This document shows, piece after piece, positions 1 to 12,800 of a stretch of 64,000 nucleotides of DNA. The position numbers were made by a program, and so were the translations under genes. The DNA lies in NCBI GenBank assembly GCA_018257865.1, contig JAEUBA010000004.1, positions 620,001-684,000 of the forward strand. Reading direction: 5' to 3'. Within the stretch, counting starts at the first letter, position 1. The number at the start of each line of letters is the position of its first letter. Below the pieces are notes generated by a model that saw nothing but the letters and a program-made list of their open reading frames with translations, did not search any database and was not told where the DNA came from. The stretch comes from Stereocaulon alpinum. Lineage: Eukaryota > Ascomycota > Lecanoromycetes > Lecanorales > Stereocaulaceae.

Positions 1-3000
1 AACGCTATGCTTTTATCATTGACAGCGAGGATTTCATGTTCGGGACGGAACACGCCATACAAGCTGCCTCTGGGAACAGGCAGCAAGAGAATCACGCTCT
101 GGAACATCTCATTGAGGTCGCAAAGACGAGCCCTGAAATCTGCGTCATCCTAGACCGACGTGGTAATATGTCTGCCTGGGGATTGGAGAATGTAGGCTGC
201 AAGGCACGGAAAACAACTGACAAATTCAATGTAGCCTATGTTGAGAATGTAAACCTTTCATTCTTGCCAGACGTCAAACAAAGCGAGGATAATGTGCTCT
301 TCCTCGACTTCTTCTTACAGAAATCCGCTACACCGTTGATTCTTCTTGTGCATCACTTTGATGGCAGAATTGTGTGGTTTGAGAGCAAGCTCAATGAGCT
401 GTTCGATCCGTCACCGCGCCAACAACGTCTGCATGTAAAGGCACTTTGGAGTGGTCACGATGGACCAGTCAAGAAAATTGTGCGCAGTGGCAGCGGCAAA
501 GCTCTTGTATCCCGTACTAATGACAACGAAGGGTTAATATGGAAGCAAGCTAGTGATAGGTCTGGTATGGCTTTACGGCGGTCAAGCTCTCTCAGCTGCC
601 CCGAGCATATCCATAGATCATGCTTGCTCAGAGAAGGAGACTATGTTATCAACCTGCACCACCACAGCATTTCACTCTGGGATGCACGATCTCCTGTTGC
701 AGAGCAGGTAGTGCTGTGCCCATTCGAAGCCGCCGGAAAACCATTGTGTCTCCTGCCGCTACCGCACTCCAATCGGCACTCCTCGGTGCGTTACTTAGCT
801 TCCATTACCTCAAAGATGGAGGCCATCGTCTGGGAAGTCCATCTACCAGCCGGGTCGCAACAGAACCAAAATGGGCACTTGAGCGCAAGTATGAGACAGT
901 TCTGCTCTTCCGACTTAGGATTGCAAGATGACCTCGTATTTATTCTGCCTGTTGACCCTGCGGGTTCTAGACCCGTGGCACCTGGCTTTCTCGACACCTT
1001 CGCGAAAGACTTGGCTATCTCCTATACCAACAACGGTATGCTACGGGCATGGACAGCTACACTTGACGTCGACAATCGTTCTGCCAATTGGCTCGTGACA
1101 TCGACCATAGAAAGCGATATCGACTCACCCTCGCTAGCAAGTGCAAGCTCCACACGTAAAATTGCTGTTGTAGACAGAGCAAAGACAGGGCTGACTATCT
1201 GGGATCTATGGAGCGCTCAGCTAGAATACACGGCAACTTACGAAGCCTCAGACACCATTCAAGACCTTGACTGGTCGTCAACTCCGGACGATCAATCCAT
1301 TCTGGCTGTCGGATTTCCTTACAAGGTCGTAATTCTAGCACAGATGCGTTACGACTACTTGAATGCAGGGCCTGCATGGGCACCCATCAGGGAGATCCGC
1401 ATCAAAGAGCTCACTTCTCATCCTATTGGAGATAGCACATGGCTGGGAAGCGGCAATCTGGTTATTGGGGCGGGAAACCAGCTCTATGTGTACGATAAAG
1501 ATGTGGCTACCTCAGACGACATGGTGGTCGATCTTTCCGTACCAGTCCATCAGCATCGATTTCTAAGCATTTTCGATCTGGTCACTTACCTTAATGGCCC
1601 ATTGCCAGTCTTTCATCCTCAGTTCCTTACCCAATGTATCCTAGCTGGCAAGCTGGTGCAAGTACAACGAATCATCATAGGCCTGTTCAAGGCTCTCAAG
1701 TTTTTCGTGCCTGGTGATGATTTAGACAGCTTCGTCTCTTTGTCGCCTATCGATTTCTACTCTGAGCAAGAAGTACGATACATCACATCCTACAATTCTC
1801 GTATACGACTGACAAAAACAGGATTTCTCTTCTGCTGCAAAGAAGGAGATGCGGTCATCCTACACGGATTTCGCAGATGATGATGAGCCCGAGACTGTCA
1901 CCGAGGAACTGGCAGCTTCCCTCAACGAAAATCTGACAAAGCTAGCAATTCCACAGCTATCGAGCCAAGAACAGTTCCACCTGGCTGACATCGTTGAGTG
2001 TGTCGCCACTGTAGAGAAGCAGCGACGCTCGATGGATGAGAATGCCATACGCTATCTTCTCTTCTTCCGTCAACATATGATCAGAAAGGGTCAAGCTCCT
2101 GCTGCTCGAGTAGACATCACGTGGAGAGAGATTATCTGGGCCTTTCATAGTGGCAGTCAAGATATACTAGTGGACCTGGTCTCAAGGCAGTTCCATGGTA
2201 GGATGCTCTGGGAACACGCGAGAGAAAGCGGCATGTTCATGTGGATGACCGATCTCACTGCTCTTGTAAGCAACTTTTGCCTACTGCTTATTGTCCTACT
2301 AACTCATAGTAAAGCGAGCACAATTCGAAGTCATAGCTCGGAATGAGTACACAAAGACAGACGAAAAAAACCCGATAGACTGCAGCCTATACTATATGGC
2401 CCTCAAAAAGAAGAACGTACTTGTGGGTCTCTGGAGAATGGCAGCATGGAATAGAGAACAGTTTGGAACACAAAAGCTTCTACGGAACGACTTCTCCGAA
2501 GCACGATGGAAAACCGCAGCCCTGAAAAACGCATACGCTCTTCTCGGCAAAAGAAGATTCGAATACGCCGCAGCTTTCTTCTTACTGGCCGGCAACCTCC
2601 AAGATGCCGTCAACGTCTGCACCCACCAGCTCAACGACCTGCAACTCGCAATCGCAATAGCTCGAGTCCACGATGGCGATGACAGCTTAGTCCTCCGCTC
2701 ACTCCTCGAAGACAAAGTCCTCCCACAAGCAGCTCTAGAAGGCAACCGATGGCTAGCAACATGGGCATTCTGGATGCTCAACCGCCGCGACATGGCCGTT
2801 CGAGTCCTCATCTCACCCGTCTACACCCTACTCGATTCCCCCGCAACCCCCAACTTCCAAGCAAAATCCTACCTCTCCACCGATCCAGCGCTCGTAGTCC
2901 TCTACAAACAACTCCGAGAAAAAACCCTCCAGACACTCAAAGGCGCTTCTAAAATCTCCCCCCGAGCAGAATGGGAATTCGTAATTCAGAACGCTAGACT

Positions 3001-3268
3001 TTATGACCGTATGGGCTGCGATTTACTAGCTTTGGACTTAGTCCGCAATTGGGAATTCCTTCAACAACCAAAAGACACAAGCGGTGATGGAAATCAAGTC
3101 GTCGATCCACGCAAGATGTTGAGAAGACGAAGTAGTCTTGTGGTGGACGATATGCCGAGTCCGAAATCGCCTACGAGTGAGCTGAAGACGAAGCCTGCGG
3201 GGAAGCCGGCGCCTACGGTTTTTGAGGAACCGGATGGGGATAGTCTTTTGGATAGTTTTGGGTTTTGA
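1..3268 (+). CDS. RAV1: RAV1/rabconnectin-3-like RAVE complex subunit, 5' truncated
   Basis: This is the C-terminal part (about 1055 residues) of a Rav1-like protein, the large scaffold of the RAVE complex that promotes assembly of the V1 and Vo sectors of the vacuolar H+-ATPase. The reading frame is already open at base 3, so the start lies left of the window. My exons are <3..1772, 1822..2265 and 2315..3268, with two 49-nt introns. The third acceptor must be the AG at 2313-2314, because the nearer TAG at 2307-2309 would put a stop in frame. The first exon has WD-repeat-like stretches (for example WDARSP, IWDLWS). The last exon carries the typical Rav1 C-terminal segment: NPIDCSLYY, ALKKK, LVGLWRMA, helical repeats with YAAAFFLLAG, and LATWAFWMLNRRD. 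The tail is low in complexity and ends in a short acidic/aromatic patch. The family call is strong; the splice sites are inferred. Confidence 0.9.
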
Positions 3269-4002
3269 GGGGGTGGGTGGGCGTGGGGTTAGGAGGGGGG
3301 TGGGAGGTAGGAAGGGGTGGTTGTATGGTGTCTAGTGGAGTGAGTGTGTGGTGTTGGAAGTCATGTATTAGCACTCTCTTCATGCTCTATACATCTACGT
3401 TTTTGTGCAAGTCAGCATGCATCTTTAAGAGCTTGCTTGTGTGTATTAGCAGAACTAAATAAAAGTAAGTGTATACGTCTGCCGGCTGAAAACGTGCTAC
3501 ATTGAATTTAATTGTATGAGCCAAATTCAATTCTATCCAATCGGATGAGCATTTATTGCAATAGCAAAGGTAAATTATATGAACTCGTACATTGTGGCTT
3601 GCACTGAAGCTCGTCGCTCGTATTGTCGTGGAGAATTTAAATCCTTCTTACGCCACAGTAGATTATATCCCACTCGCTCTCGTCCCGTTTAGGATATCAA
3701 TGTGGATAATCGCTGAAGCTTTTTTACAAGAGCTTAAAAGTAGATCATCATCGTCCCGGTGTTCGCAAGCTTCGTAGTGTAGCGTGCCGCGTAGGATATT
3801 GCGTTCGCCGTACTCGGAGTGAATGATTGACTAGGCCAAGGCTGGTATTTGTGGGATCGTGGAAGCGGTTGATGCGGTGACTGGTTGTTATTGGAGGGGA
3901 CGTGGCTGTGAGTTTGAGGTAGGGAGGACTGGGGAGCAAGGTGGAAGTTGGTTATAGCTAATAGCGTTGTAGATCACCAATTGGGTATGTTGGTGAGTAG
4001 TG
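3269..4002. other. Convergent 3' intergenic region
   Basis: These 734 bases separate the tails of the RAV1-like gene and the OPT transporter. The first 80 bases after the RAV1 stop are very G-rich, then the sequence turns AT-rich. I see no ORF with family features and no RNA gene. Confidence 0.6.
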
Positions 4003-6387
4003 TTAAAAGTGCGGTACGCCCTGACTTGCGAGTAGGAGGTTTACGATGCTAATTAGACCTTCACCGAGTATGAGACCGCTGGCGAGGACGATGACGGGGG
4101 TGTCTTCGCGTTGGCGGTAGATGCGCCAGTACCAGTTCACCAGGCCGCCGATTGTGCGGGCTAGGGTGAAGGAGGGGACGTTGTACATGCCTTTTTGGAT
4201 GATTAATTGTTTGTCTCAAGGTATGTTAGAGTGGGTGTAGAGTGGAGACTTACCAACTGCAACAGCAATCCCTCCAGGCACCCACGCCTGCCACCACCTT
4301 CCTTGACCTCCCACCCTCACTGCTGTGAGTACAACGAATATCAGTCCCGCTCCAAGAGCCCACTGCCATGCCATATCTGGCAGGCCCTTGCCATTGACCA
4401 ATCGGGCGGTGAAAATCCAGACCCAGGCTGTCGGAATCTGGAACATGTCACCCGGGATTTCGTAGACACTAGTGTACAGTTTGTAGACGCCAGCAGATAC
4501 GAAGGCACCAACAAAGCTCCCAATCATTTGGCCCCAGAACTGGGCTTTCGGTGACGCTCCAAGTAGATGTCCTGTCTTTAGATCTTGCATCATATCTCCA
4601 GCCTGCAAGGCTCCTGATTCTGAGATGGCACCGGCAAGGAGGTTTATAGTAATTGCGTTGGGGTTTGAAGAGGGAATGACAAGGGCGAAAAAGAGCTGGG
4701 TGAGTTTGGAGATTCCAGAGACGGGATTGAGATCTGTTTCTCCTAGAGCGCGGACGCCCATCAGAGATAGTAGGAGAGCGAGGATGATGGAGAGGATTAT
4801 AGCGCCGAATGGAATGGGTGGGAAAACGTAGCGAATGGCTAGGATGCAGATGATGATAGACAGGGTAAGGAGGATGAGGACTGTTTTGGTGGAGACAAGA
4901 TGCTCTGGTGGAGCATCGGGCTCAGCAGCGTCGTGAAGAGTCTTAGTATCTGCTTGAGAAGCTGACGTTCCCGAGGGAGTGAGGGCGGCGTAATCACCCT
5001 TCTTGAGACGGTCGATGTGGAAGGCCGAGACAAAGCCCTGTCTACTAATGCGTTCACGAATGTCTCGATAGTAAGATGGACCATACAGAAGCAATGGTCG
5101 CAGAATGAGCCATCCAAGACTGATGACCGAGTCTGCCAACATGATGGCTAGACTGACCCAGACAATCCATCCTTTACTGCCGGTGGTCCAGTCGGAAACC
5201 TTCCCTGGTGCCCATCCTTTGTTCTTCGCCAGTGGGGATAGTATGCCCCACCCCACAACGGCACCGAGGAGCATATGTAGAGTTGTTGCAGGTCCCATTA
5301 TAATGCCTTGACCGACGTATGCTGGGGAGGGATTTAGGCTCCATAGCCAATTATTGGCTAAGGGAAGTCCGAAGATAGGTAGACCGCGTACTTGGGGAAC
5401 AAAGTACGATACAAGAGTGTAGACTGCAGATACTCCAAAAGCAATGATCAGCAACCTGATCTGGGCCTTCCAGTCCTCCCTATGATCTTCTTCACCTGAA
5501 GTCGCAACCGCGTCATAGTTTGTAGGTGCAACCTGCAACATTCCACTACCTCCGCCTGCAGGGATTCCGTCCATGCTTGTTGAACGCCGCATGTCTTGAC
5601 TCCTTTGCCTAAAGATCTCTAATCCGCAGTCAGGTTTCTTGTTCCCTTTCTCATCAGTATTGCCATGCAGTACTCCAATCATCAACGCCGTAGCTGTCCC
5701 GCTAGGAAACTTGAGTTTCTCCCGTATAATAACCTCTTTCCTCAAGGGCACCGCAAAAACCACTCCGAAAAGGCATATTCCTACACTCCACACTATCAAC
5801 TTGAATGTACTCAGCACCAAAGGCCCATTCTCATCCGGCTTCAAGAGGTAATTCAACGCAGGCATAACCCCCACAAAGCCACAACCAAGCGGCATTGCCC
5901 CGACTGCTCCCGCAACGGTCTGGACAAGAACGTTCTCCACCGGTGTAAAGGGATAGCTGATGCATCTTGCCACTGTTTTGAAGAACCCAAAGCCAATCAA
6001 AGCGGCAGGCATAGCCATTCCACTGATCCATCCCGTCTGTAGACCAAAGTACATGTTCGAGAAGCATATAATGACGCCAATAGCGAGGCCGACGAGTGTT
6101 CCACGCACGGTGAAGTTCTGGCCCTGCTCTGCCTGTTCGGCGAGAAACCTCTGGGCATCATCGCGTTGGAGAAGGGAGGCATCGGGCCCGTCTTCACGGT
6201 CACTGTCGCTGTCTACCGCTTCATCCTCATCATAGTGGTCCTCCTCGTTGGAGGCATGATTCTTGGGTTTGGCGCCTCTATCCGGTGCCATTGTTTGGTT
6301 GTATGAGTCAAGGGCAGGGGAGAGATTGTGAAGCTCGACCTCTGCCTCTGTAGGCGGTGATGAGTGTGGCATGCCATTGTGTCCCAT
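4003..6387 (-). CDS. OPT-family oligopeptide/metal-chelate transporter
   Basis: This is a polytopic membrane protein of the OPT superfamily (oligopeptide and metal-siderophore proton symporters). The two exons, 6387..4254 and 4190..4003, are joined across a 63-nt intron with a GTAAGT donor and an AAAAG acceptor, giving about 773 residues. An acidic, hydrophilic N-terminus of roughly 100 residues precedes the first membrane span. Family-like stretches follow: a conserved loop with SNMYFGLQTGW, then NVLVQTVAGAVGAMPLGCGF, the LKFPSGTATA segment, and a late ALQAGDMMQDLKTGHLLGA loop. The frame stays open to 6456, but those codons contain no ATG (the codon at 6456 is TTG), so I start at the ATG at 6387. 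A short upstream exon cannot be excluded. The substrate cannot be deduced. The orientation is tandem with the secreted orphan upstream. Confidence 0.9.
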
Positions 6388-6885
6388 GCGGTGGTCATGC
6401 GGAGGACTGCGCACGTCATTGTTCGACGCGCTAATAGGACAAGCTCGGACTCTCAAAGCATTTCAACCCCCACGTTGTCAGGGGGCCCCTAAAACGGCTC
6501 TTCTGCGGGGCTCGGGCGTACCCGGGAATATGTCAACAGTGCTAAAAGCGAACTCCGTAGATTCAATCTGTGGCCTAGGCGATCCGCTTCCAGCCCTGTC
6601 TCTTGGGCATACCGGGCAGCCTGGGTGGGTCCTCCTAATCTGGACTAGCAACGCAAACACTTGGAAACATGTTCTTACATCTGCCACATAACTCAATCCG
6701 CCAAGCTACATGGGAGAGTAGTTGGTGTAGATCCTGTATTGCTTGTTCTACAGATGAATATGGGATCTAAGCCGAACAATATTGATGTTATCTGCACCGC
6801 ATCCTCGAGAAGAGCATCCACACAAGATGTGAAGCCCTAACGGCAGAAAAGCATTACAGAGGCTCAGAGGGTTGCTTCAATTGTA
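6388..6885. other. Intergenic, presumed OPT promoter
   Basis: About 500 bases lie between the OPT start and the stop of the next minus-strand gene. Only short, unconvincing ORFs are present and I see no clear TATA box. It presumably holds the OPT promoter and the upstream gene's 3' UTR. Confidence 0.5.
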
Positions 6886-7801
6886 TCACGAAGTTGCAGC
6901 ACCCCCCAGATTTGACTCTTGAAACCCAGAGTCATTCTGAGAAGTCGTGTTGGAAGTGACGCCCCCTGTAGTGCAGGGGTTCGAAATTCCAAGCTGGTAT
7001 CCCAATTCTCCGTTCTGCGGGTCTGCCACAATGGCATCATAACGCGGCAGCTGTCCCGTTTGCGCCGGTGCTTTGAAGACATAGGCGATTCTACGGGCGC
7101 CATAAACGATTGCTTTGCATAATTGGATACTCTCCCAGGGTCCTACTTCATGGTGTGGAGTCAGTAGCAGTCTTTCGGCATCGTAGTAGAAGCCGCGAGA
7201 CATTTATGGAGGAGCAGAAGCTCCTCGAACGTCTCACAATTCCAGGAATACTATCGTAGCGGAAAATGCGGCTTGGGAATCACGTACCTGGGACGCCCAA
7301 TGCAGTCAACCTTGCAAGAGCTTCATCTTGATCAAAAAGTCCTGCAACTTCGTTTCTAGTAAAGGTTATGTCGAACCTTCGGTTATCAAATGGTCGAAAG
7401 CTGGTCAAGTGTGCAGTCCATGTACCCCACGTTAAGTCGCCGTCGAGAGTAGCAACGTCGAATCTTCCTGGAGCTCTAAAGAAATCTGGCACAATGACGT
7501 CCAACGCGATCCTATTGAAGTCGACCAGGTTGCTGCTAGGCCTATTCACAACGCGATTCCGTACGCTGAGGACTTTCAATTCCGTTTGAGTCTGTGCGTA
7601 TCTCTGAGCTCTCCATAGGCCGTTAAGGACGTTATTCTTGAATCCGATACCCCTCGGATCAGCAAGCGGCATGGCATATGTCGCCGACGAGTTAAAACCT
7701 GCACGAGTTGAAAGTGGTTCTGTAAGAGGAATGGCTGATGCATATACTAGACTGCAAATGCAGGTAAAAGTAGAACACAACAGCCCTTTAGAGATATACA
7801 T
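6886..7801 (-). CDS. Predicted secreted protein, unknown family
   Basis: I read two exons, 7801..7288 and 7142..6886, giving about 256 residues. The start ATG at 7801 opens a convincing signal peptide: one Lys, a hydrophobic core (LLCSTFTCICSLVYA), then a likely cleavage near ASA. The mature part has no recognised motif. It is rich in Arg, Phe and Asp (for example DVIVPDFFRAPGRFD and TWGTWTAHL) and has no obvious Cys pattern. The donor is GTACGT at 7287. I chose the TAG acceptor at 7143 because a CTGAC branch site lies just upstream and the phase fits; the 145-nt intron is long for this window. Without splicing the protein would stop at 7280 (173 residues). The downstream exon is Gly/Ser/Thr/Asn-rich at its end. 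Function is unknown; it could be a cell-surface or effector-like protein, which is only inference. Confidence 0.6.
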
Positions 7802-9027
7802 TATGTCAAAGAGGCTCGGGGAAAGAACAGACTTTAGGTACTTGACAAAATTCATGCCACATTGGGATCTACAAAAGTCCTTATATATGTTTGCGTTCGT
7901 ATTAAGCAAGGGTTTTAGGTGACCATCGCTAGTCGCTTGCTCCGTACCTGAAATGCGTCCGCCGAAGACATGTCTTACTGTGAAGGCGACAGAAGCGCAA
8001 GACCCATCTATCAGAAAACCTCGCATGTGTCACGGGCTTGGTATCGCGCAGAGACAATAGGAATTTCGGGTCCCCGTCCACATCAGGCACTGCACATCTG
8101 GTATCAAAGATAGAGCCTACCCACACAAAGGTGCCGACACGGACTTTAGCCATATGCGGCACCAGCAAAAGTAGACGTCATGTCAATTCGGCAAAGATTT
8201 CTTCTTCGCAGCAAAAGACTGCGGTCATGATAAAAGACATAAATCGCTTGATGTTTGCAGGAGCGAGATGACTTTGCTATGTAAGGATGAGTAAAGACTT
8301 TGACTTTCCGCTACGGCAGCGCCTAGGGGCCGCTTTAGAGACGAAATGTCTATTTCGACCAACCTTTAGCAGAAGAGATAAAGATTTTTCCAAGAATTGC
8401 AGCGATGTCAAGCTAGAACACTAAAGACTGCTTCAAGAGACTACTCGTGGGCGAAAGGATTCCTTGGGAAGAGCACGTAGATACATTTTCGTCATCCTTA
8501 CGCTTTGGACCTACCCGGGATGTCAATCGAAGGCCTAGGCAATGTGGACCACGGGTCCGGTCCCTGACCAAGCTCTTTGTAGCCCTTAACCACCCGAGTC
8601 GTACAATCGCACTGGTCATCTAAGGAGAGCGCAGCATAGACACTGTTTTATGCCTTACTATAATGTCTTAGTAGGATGGGAGTTTTATCGTCAGGTCATT
8701 TGCAGACGAAGCCTTGGAGCCAGCGCTGGGCATTTCTCTGTGAGACCGTCAAAATTTTGCGTCTACGAATGACAAAACATAACGTTACACAAGGAGAGAC
8801 GTCGACATGTACGCTCTCTATCCAAACGCTATCTTTTCTAATCATAGTGATCACGGTCACAGAGATTCCGTGTGTAGCGAATGTTGTTGGACCTGGCGCC
8901 CATAAAGGAATGCCCAGCACAAGCGAATGTGCAGTCATGAAAGGCGCTTTCGTCTCGATTGTACACTCATGGGTCGCATCTACATGCCAATGCTTGACGT
9001 ATAGACACTTTCTCCTTCAACGTGTGA
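7802..9027. other. Intergenic, no gene seen
   Basis: These 1.2 kb lie upstream of the secreted orphan. The longest open frames (80-124 codons) show no family features and no balanced composition. The stretch probably contains the orphan's promoter and the 3' UTR of the neighbouring minus-strand gene. Confidence 0.5.
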
Positions 9028-9822
9028 CTATTTTAGTACAGCGCTACTAGTAACATCTTTCGCCACCGGCATGATCGAGCGTGATCCTTTCAAGAAACAG
9101 TTGCCGAAATTGAGACGCGCATCTCCACGCTTAGCGCTGACATCATATGAAAGGGACTCGCAACTCGAATTAGGATACTCGAATCCTGTGTTATAGCTTG
9201 CACAGGCATTGATGCAATCCTCAAATTGGCTCACCCACATAGTTACTAGCCCTAGATTACTAGTTGGGAAGTCGGTTGCGCACTGGATTGTGAATTGCGC
9301 GTTGTTATATGCGGCATACGTGGAGGGAAGGCTGGAGCAGTTGGTTGTTGAGGTGCAGGCAGTGTTGGTGAATGTCGGAGTGCTGGGACTTGTTGGAGTG
9401 CAGGCAGTGTTGGTGAATGTCGGAGTGCTGGGACTTGGGGATGGAGAGAGGTTTGTGGATATTTGATTTCTCCTGTTGCAGCTGTGTCAGTCTCAAATAC
9501 CACAACTCATAACGGCGCCTAGGACTCACGCGAATTTTAATTCTTGCAGTCTATGAGCCGCAATCGAGGCGCCAACAGCGGCTGCTACAATGGCAAGCAC
9601 CCAACCCAACACCAGTCCCACGATTAACCAGAATGTCGTTTTGCGAAGCCTAAAGATCAAGTTTTGTTGATTTTGTGTTGTTGCGAAAGGGGACCTTTCT
9701 TCATCTTTGCCCGACGTGATCACTGTGCTACGGTAGGCTTCGGGCAGAGAGTACGCATCGTGTACATTTTGAAGTTCACTGTGGCGAACATCGAGCTCAA
9801 TTCCGTGGTGTTGAGTAGCCAT
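9028..9822 (-). CDS. Single-pass membrane protein with Cys-containing, apple/PAN-like ectodomain
   Basis: There are two exons, 9822..9530 and 9481..9028, joined over a 48-nt intron (GTGAGT donor, CACAG acceptor), giving 248 residues. Order of parts: a soluble acidic N-terminus of about 65 residues; one hydrophobic span (FWLIVGLVLGWVLAIVAAAVGA, roughly residues 69-90) after a basic RLRK; a Ser/Thr/Pro linker (about residues 105-145) built from two near-identical 15-residue units; and a C-terminal domain with spaced cysteines, including FEDCINACASYN, SSCESLSYD and FGNCFLK. That pattern matches a common family of Pezizomycotina plasma-membrane proteins of unknown function with a short apple/PAN-like domain. 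The linker is probably O-glycosylated, and topology is likely N-in, C-out. Only the second exon's third reading frame reaches this domain, which supports the splice. Confidence 0.72.
9354..9443 (-). repeat. 45-bp tandem duplication inside a coding linker
   Basis: Two adjacent copies of a 45-bp unit, nearly identical (TGCAGGCAGTGTTGGTGAAT and onward), encode repeated Thr/Pro/Ser-rich segments in the ectodomain linker of the membrane protein. The unit keeps the reading frame (15 codons). Confidence 0.8.
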
Positions 9823-12800
9823 TGTTGATACGCGCACCCGCCTTTAGTCCCAAACTACAGCCGAAGCCCAAGGACGGACCATGTCTTCGAATCGAACTGC
9901 CATTCTGTTTGTACACGTGTTGGGAGAGGCGGTAGACGTGAGAGATAATATGTTGATTAGCTAGTGATCCACGCAAGGATTGCAATCCTTCGCCTGCGGC
10001 GTGGCTCGCAATCCCGCGACGTCTGAATGGTGCCACATGTTTAACTCTTGGATTTTGAAACAAGGAAGTCTTGGCACATGCAGGAAGGCAGTAAGGCAAG
10101 AGGGCTGTGGTCGACTCAGTCGTCCAGGCTCGTGTTGGAAACTAAGACTCTAGAGGAAAGGTGGGTCCCGTGATGGTCTGTAATGAGAAAAGAAGGACTC
10201 AACGCTATGTGCGGGACTCGGTCGTAGACACAACATTTCCGCTATCTGAACATGATCGCTCATAAGACAGACGCGAAATAGCAGATAACTGGAAGATATC
10301 AGCAGGCACGTGTGTGGTGCGCAAGGGTTAGAATCGCTTCATGTAGACCACGAATTGTCATAATCTTGCCTCTTCCCTGGTTGATAACATTGGGAATCCA
10401 ACTTTCTTCGTCTCCAACTCCATCTCCAACGTCCGCAACCCATTCTCGCGCACGTAAAGTCCAAGATAGCCTATGACCATCTAAACAATGCTACCTGCCA
10501 ACCAACAACGACGTAACAAGAACGCTACTACCCCCTCGCATGTCCGTAGGGCACCTCGATGGGTGCAAATGCCAAGGGCAAGGGAAGATGAAGGACCTGA
10601 CTGTGGCATTAACACTGCAACGTATGGTCCGTGCCTCCGTCCTTGGTGGTGAATCACGGTCGCCGTAGCAATGGACGTAGCCGTAATATATAGAGTGGGT
10701 AACGTCGTGATTGCACTAACTGAATTTGAAAATCCCGAGGTGCAAAGCGCAGGACACGGAAGTACGATCTTGCTTTTATGTGCAACTGCCTGATCTGTGG
10801 CCTCGAAGAGGGTCCAGGTACCATTTCCGATATGCGGATAGATGCTCAATTCGTGCTTTTACGAGCGTTTTTTCCGAAGTAATTGTGAAATGGTTCTGCG
10901 AGATGGCGCCTCTCCCCCAATCTTGTCCGATAGTGATTATCTTTCGGATTCGCAAGGATACCATTGCATTGTTTTGGAGAAAAATTGTGGACGCAACTTT
11001 TTGGTTCAATTAGGAGGAACGACGGTGCCCGACACTGCTCTTTCCCTTCCATATCTCAATAGTAATGCGGAAAGCCACCTGCTCTCCTTTCGCACAGAGC
11101 AGGAACGTGGGGAGTAAGCTACGTTAGCCTGCTCTCCCAAGTATAAGAAGGAATTCCCTCCTTGTTGACTCTATCTTTCTTACATATTACTCACTCATTT
11201 TTCCTTGATTCTTGCAAGCCATCTACCCATGTGTTCATCGATGGTACTCTTGCAATACTATTTCCCGATGCAGCGTTCATTTGCACTGTTGTCAGCACAT
11301 ATCACATTGGGAGTCGCTCATAGATGTAACTCACCCGTGGTCCTTATGCTCAGCAAGCTTGGCTAGTGGACATTGATTTGGCCAGATTTGGCATCCTGCG
11401 CAATGCTCCAGCTCCCAGCAGTCAGCACTGACGTTGGCTCCTCCCTATGCGGTGCTATCGAATTATTCTTCGAGTGTGACTTGTCAGTGCCTCATCTTTC
11501 AAGGGAGCACCAAGGAGCTGGCTGGTCTTCGCTGTCATGATGATAAGCTCTGCATGCAAGGTCTTCCTACCTGCCGGACTCATACTGACCATGACCTACT
11601 CTCTTATGGCTCGTTCCCCTTTTACGACGCTCGAGCAAGGACAATAACTGTCTGGAGAGCCTCCACACCGATACCTTCTCTCCACGCACCCATACTTGGC
11701 CGTTGCCTCCACCATCACGTCTCTTCACAACACTTGTCAGTGTGAAGCAGACCGTCATAAAGGCACCTAATGCAAGGTTTCTCCGCTTTCGAGCACTCAT
11801 TGCTGCCAACACTATCTCATACCAGTGCCAGCAGGCATGCAGACCTTCTTTTCGGTGGTCACTACTGCATGCTTGTGTCATTGTTACTAGAATTGACCTA
11901 TTTCACGACCGTCTGATACCCTCTAGTGACAATATCTGACCTTCTCGGACGAGAAACGTCTGGTCAGATGTAAACAGCCACTAGAGATCCCTATTCTTCT
12001 TCCTTTACGGCTCTTTACAACAATCTTGCAGAGGCTCAGACCTTCTTTATTGCAACCTTGACAGGTATGCAAGCGTAGCTGTCATCATTGTCCCCTTTCT
12101 GATCCCTCAATTTGCTGATATTGGTTGACCACAGCACTGAAACCGTCATCTGTTCCGGAGCGGAACTCGAGAGGTTCCGAGCAACAGGGTCATGTCTGTC
12201 CGTAAAAGGCCAGTAGTGCATGGACGCGTACCCCCTCATGGCTCATACGAAGGATCTCTGACTCTTGATGTTGATAATTTCCCTTAGAGCAAAGGGTGGG
12301 AAGTGATGGACTGCTGGCCGGCCTTTGGCTGATAAAGAGTTCTTTTTCTTCTAGCTTCGCCAATTAAAACCTCGGCTTAGTGCGTCATAGCCACACACTA
12401 CCGACCCACTGTACTTTCAATTCCCACGCTTTCCTTCTCAATCCTCGACTACAACCATGTGAAAATCATTCAAGTTGGTATGATCATCCCCTTCAGTCTT
12501 GGTCTCCTTTGCTGATCTCTCAAGTGTCATTCGCTCAGACACCCGCTCAATGACCCTCATTCGAAGGACCACCACAACTGCTCCGTCTTTTTTCCAATGA
12601 CCAGGCTGAGGCGTTCTAGATGGACACACAGGACCAGATACGAAGATCTTGGGGTCGCAACGCTTAGCTAACTTAGAGTCATCCATAGAGAAAATATAAT
12701 AAATAGGCGACGTCTGCACAATGTCAATGATTTGATAAGCACGGGCACCAAGCGACGTACAATGGTACGCCTACTCCTTGATCTGCATGATGGCTCCGAT

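Noticed and set aside
2266..2309. Shorter 44-nt second intron in the RAV1-like gene
   Set aside because: Its acceptor TAG would be followed directly by an in-frame TAA; the AG at 2313-2314 keeps the conserved frame.
6388..6456. Longer start for the OPT transporter
   Set aside because: The open frame reaches 6456 only through a TTG; the first in-frame ATG is at 6387.
7204..7287. Exon 2 of the secreted orphan beginning at the ATG at 7203
   Set aside because: A TAA lies immediately before that ATG in frame, and no acceptor in the correct phase exists there; the TAG acceptor at 7143 fits.
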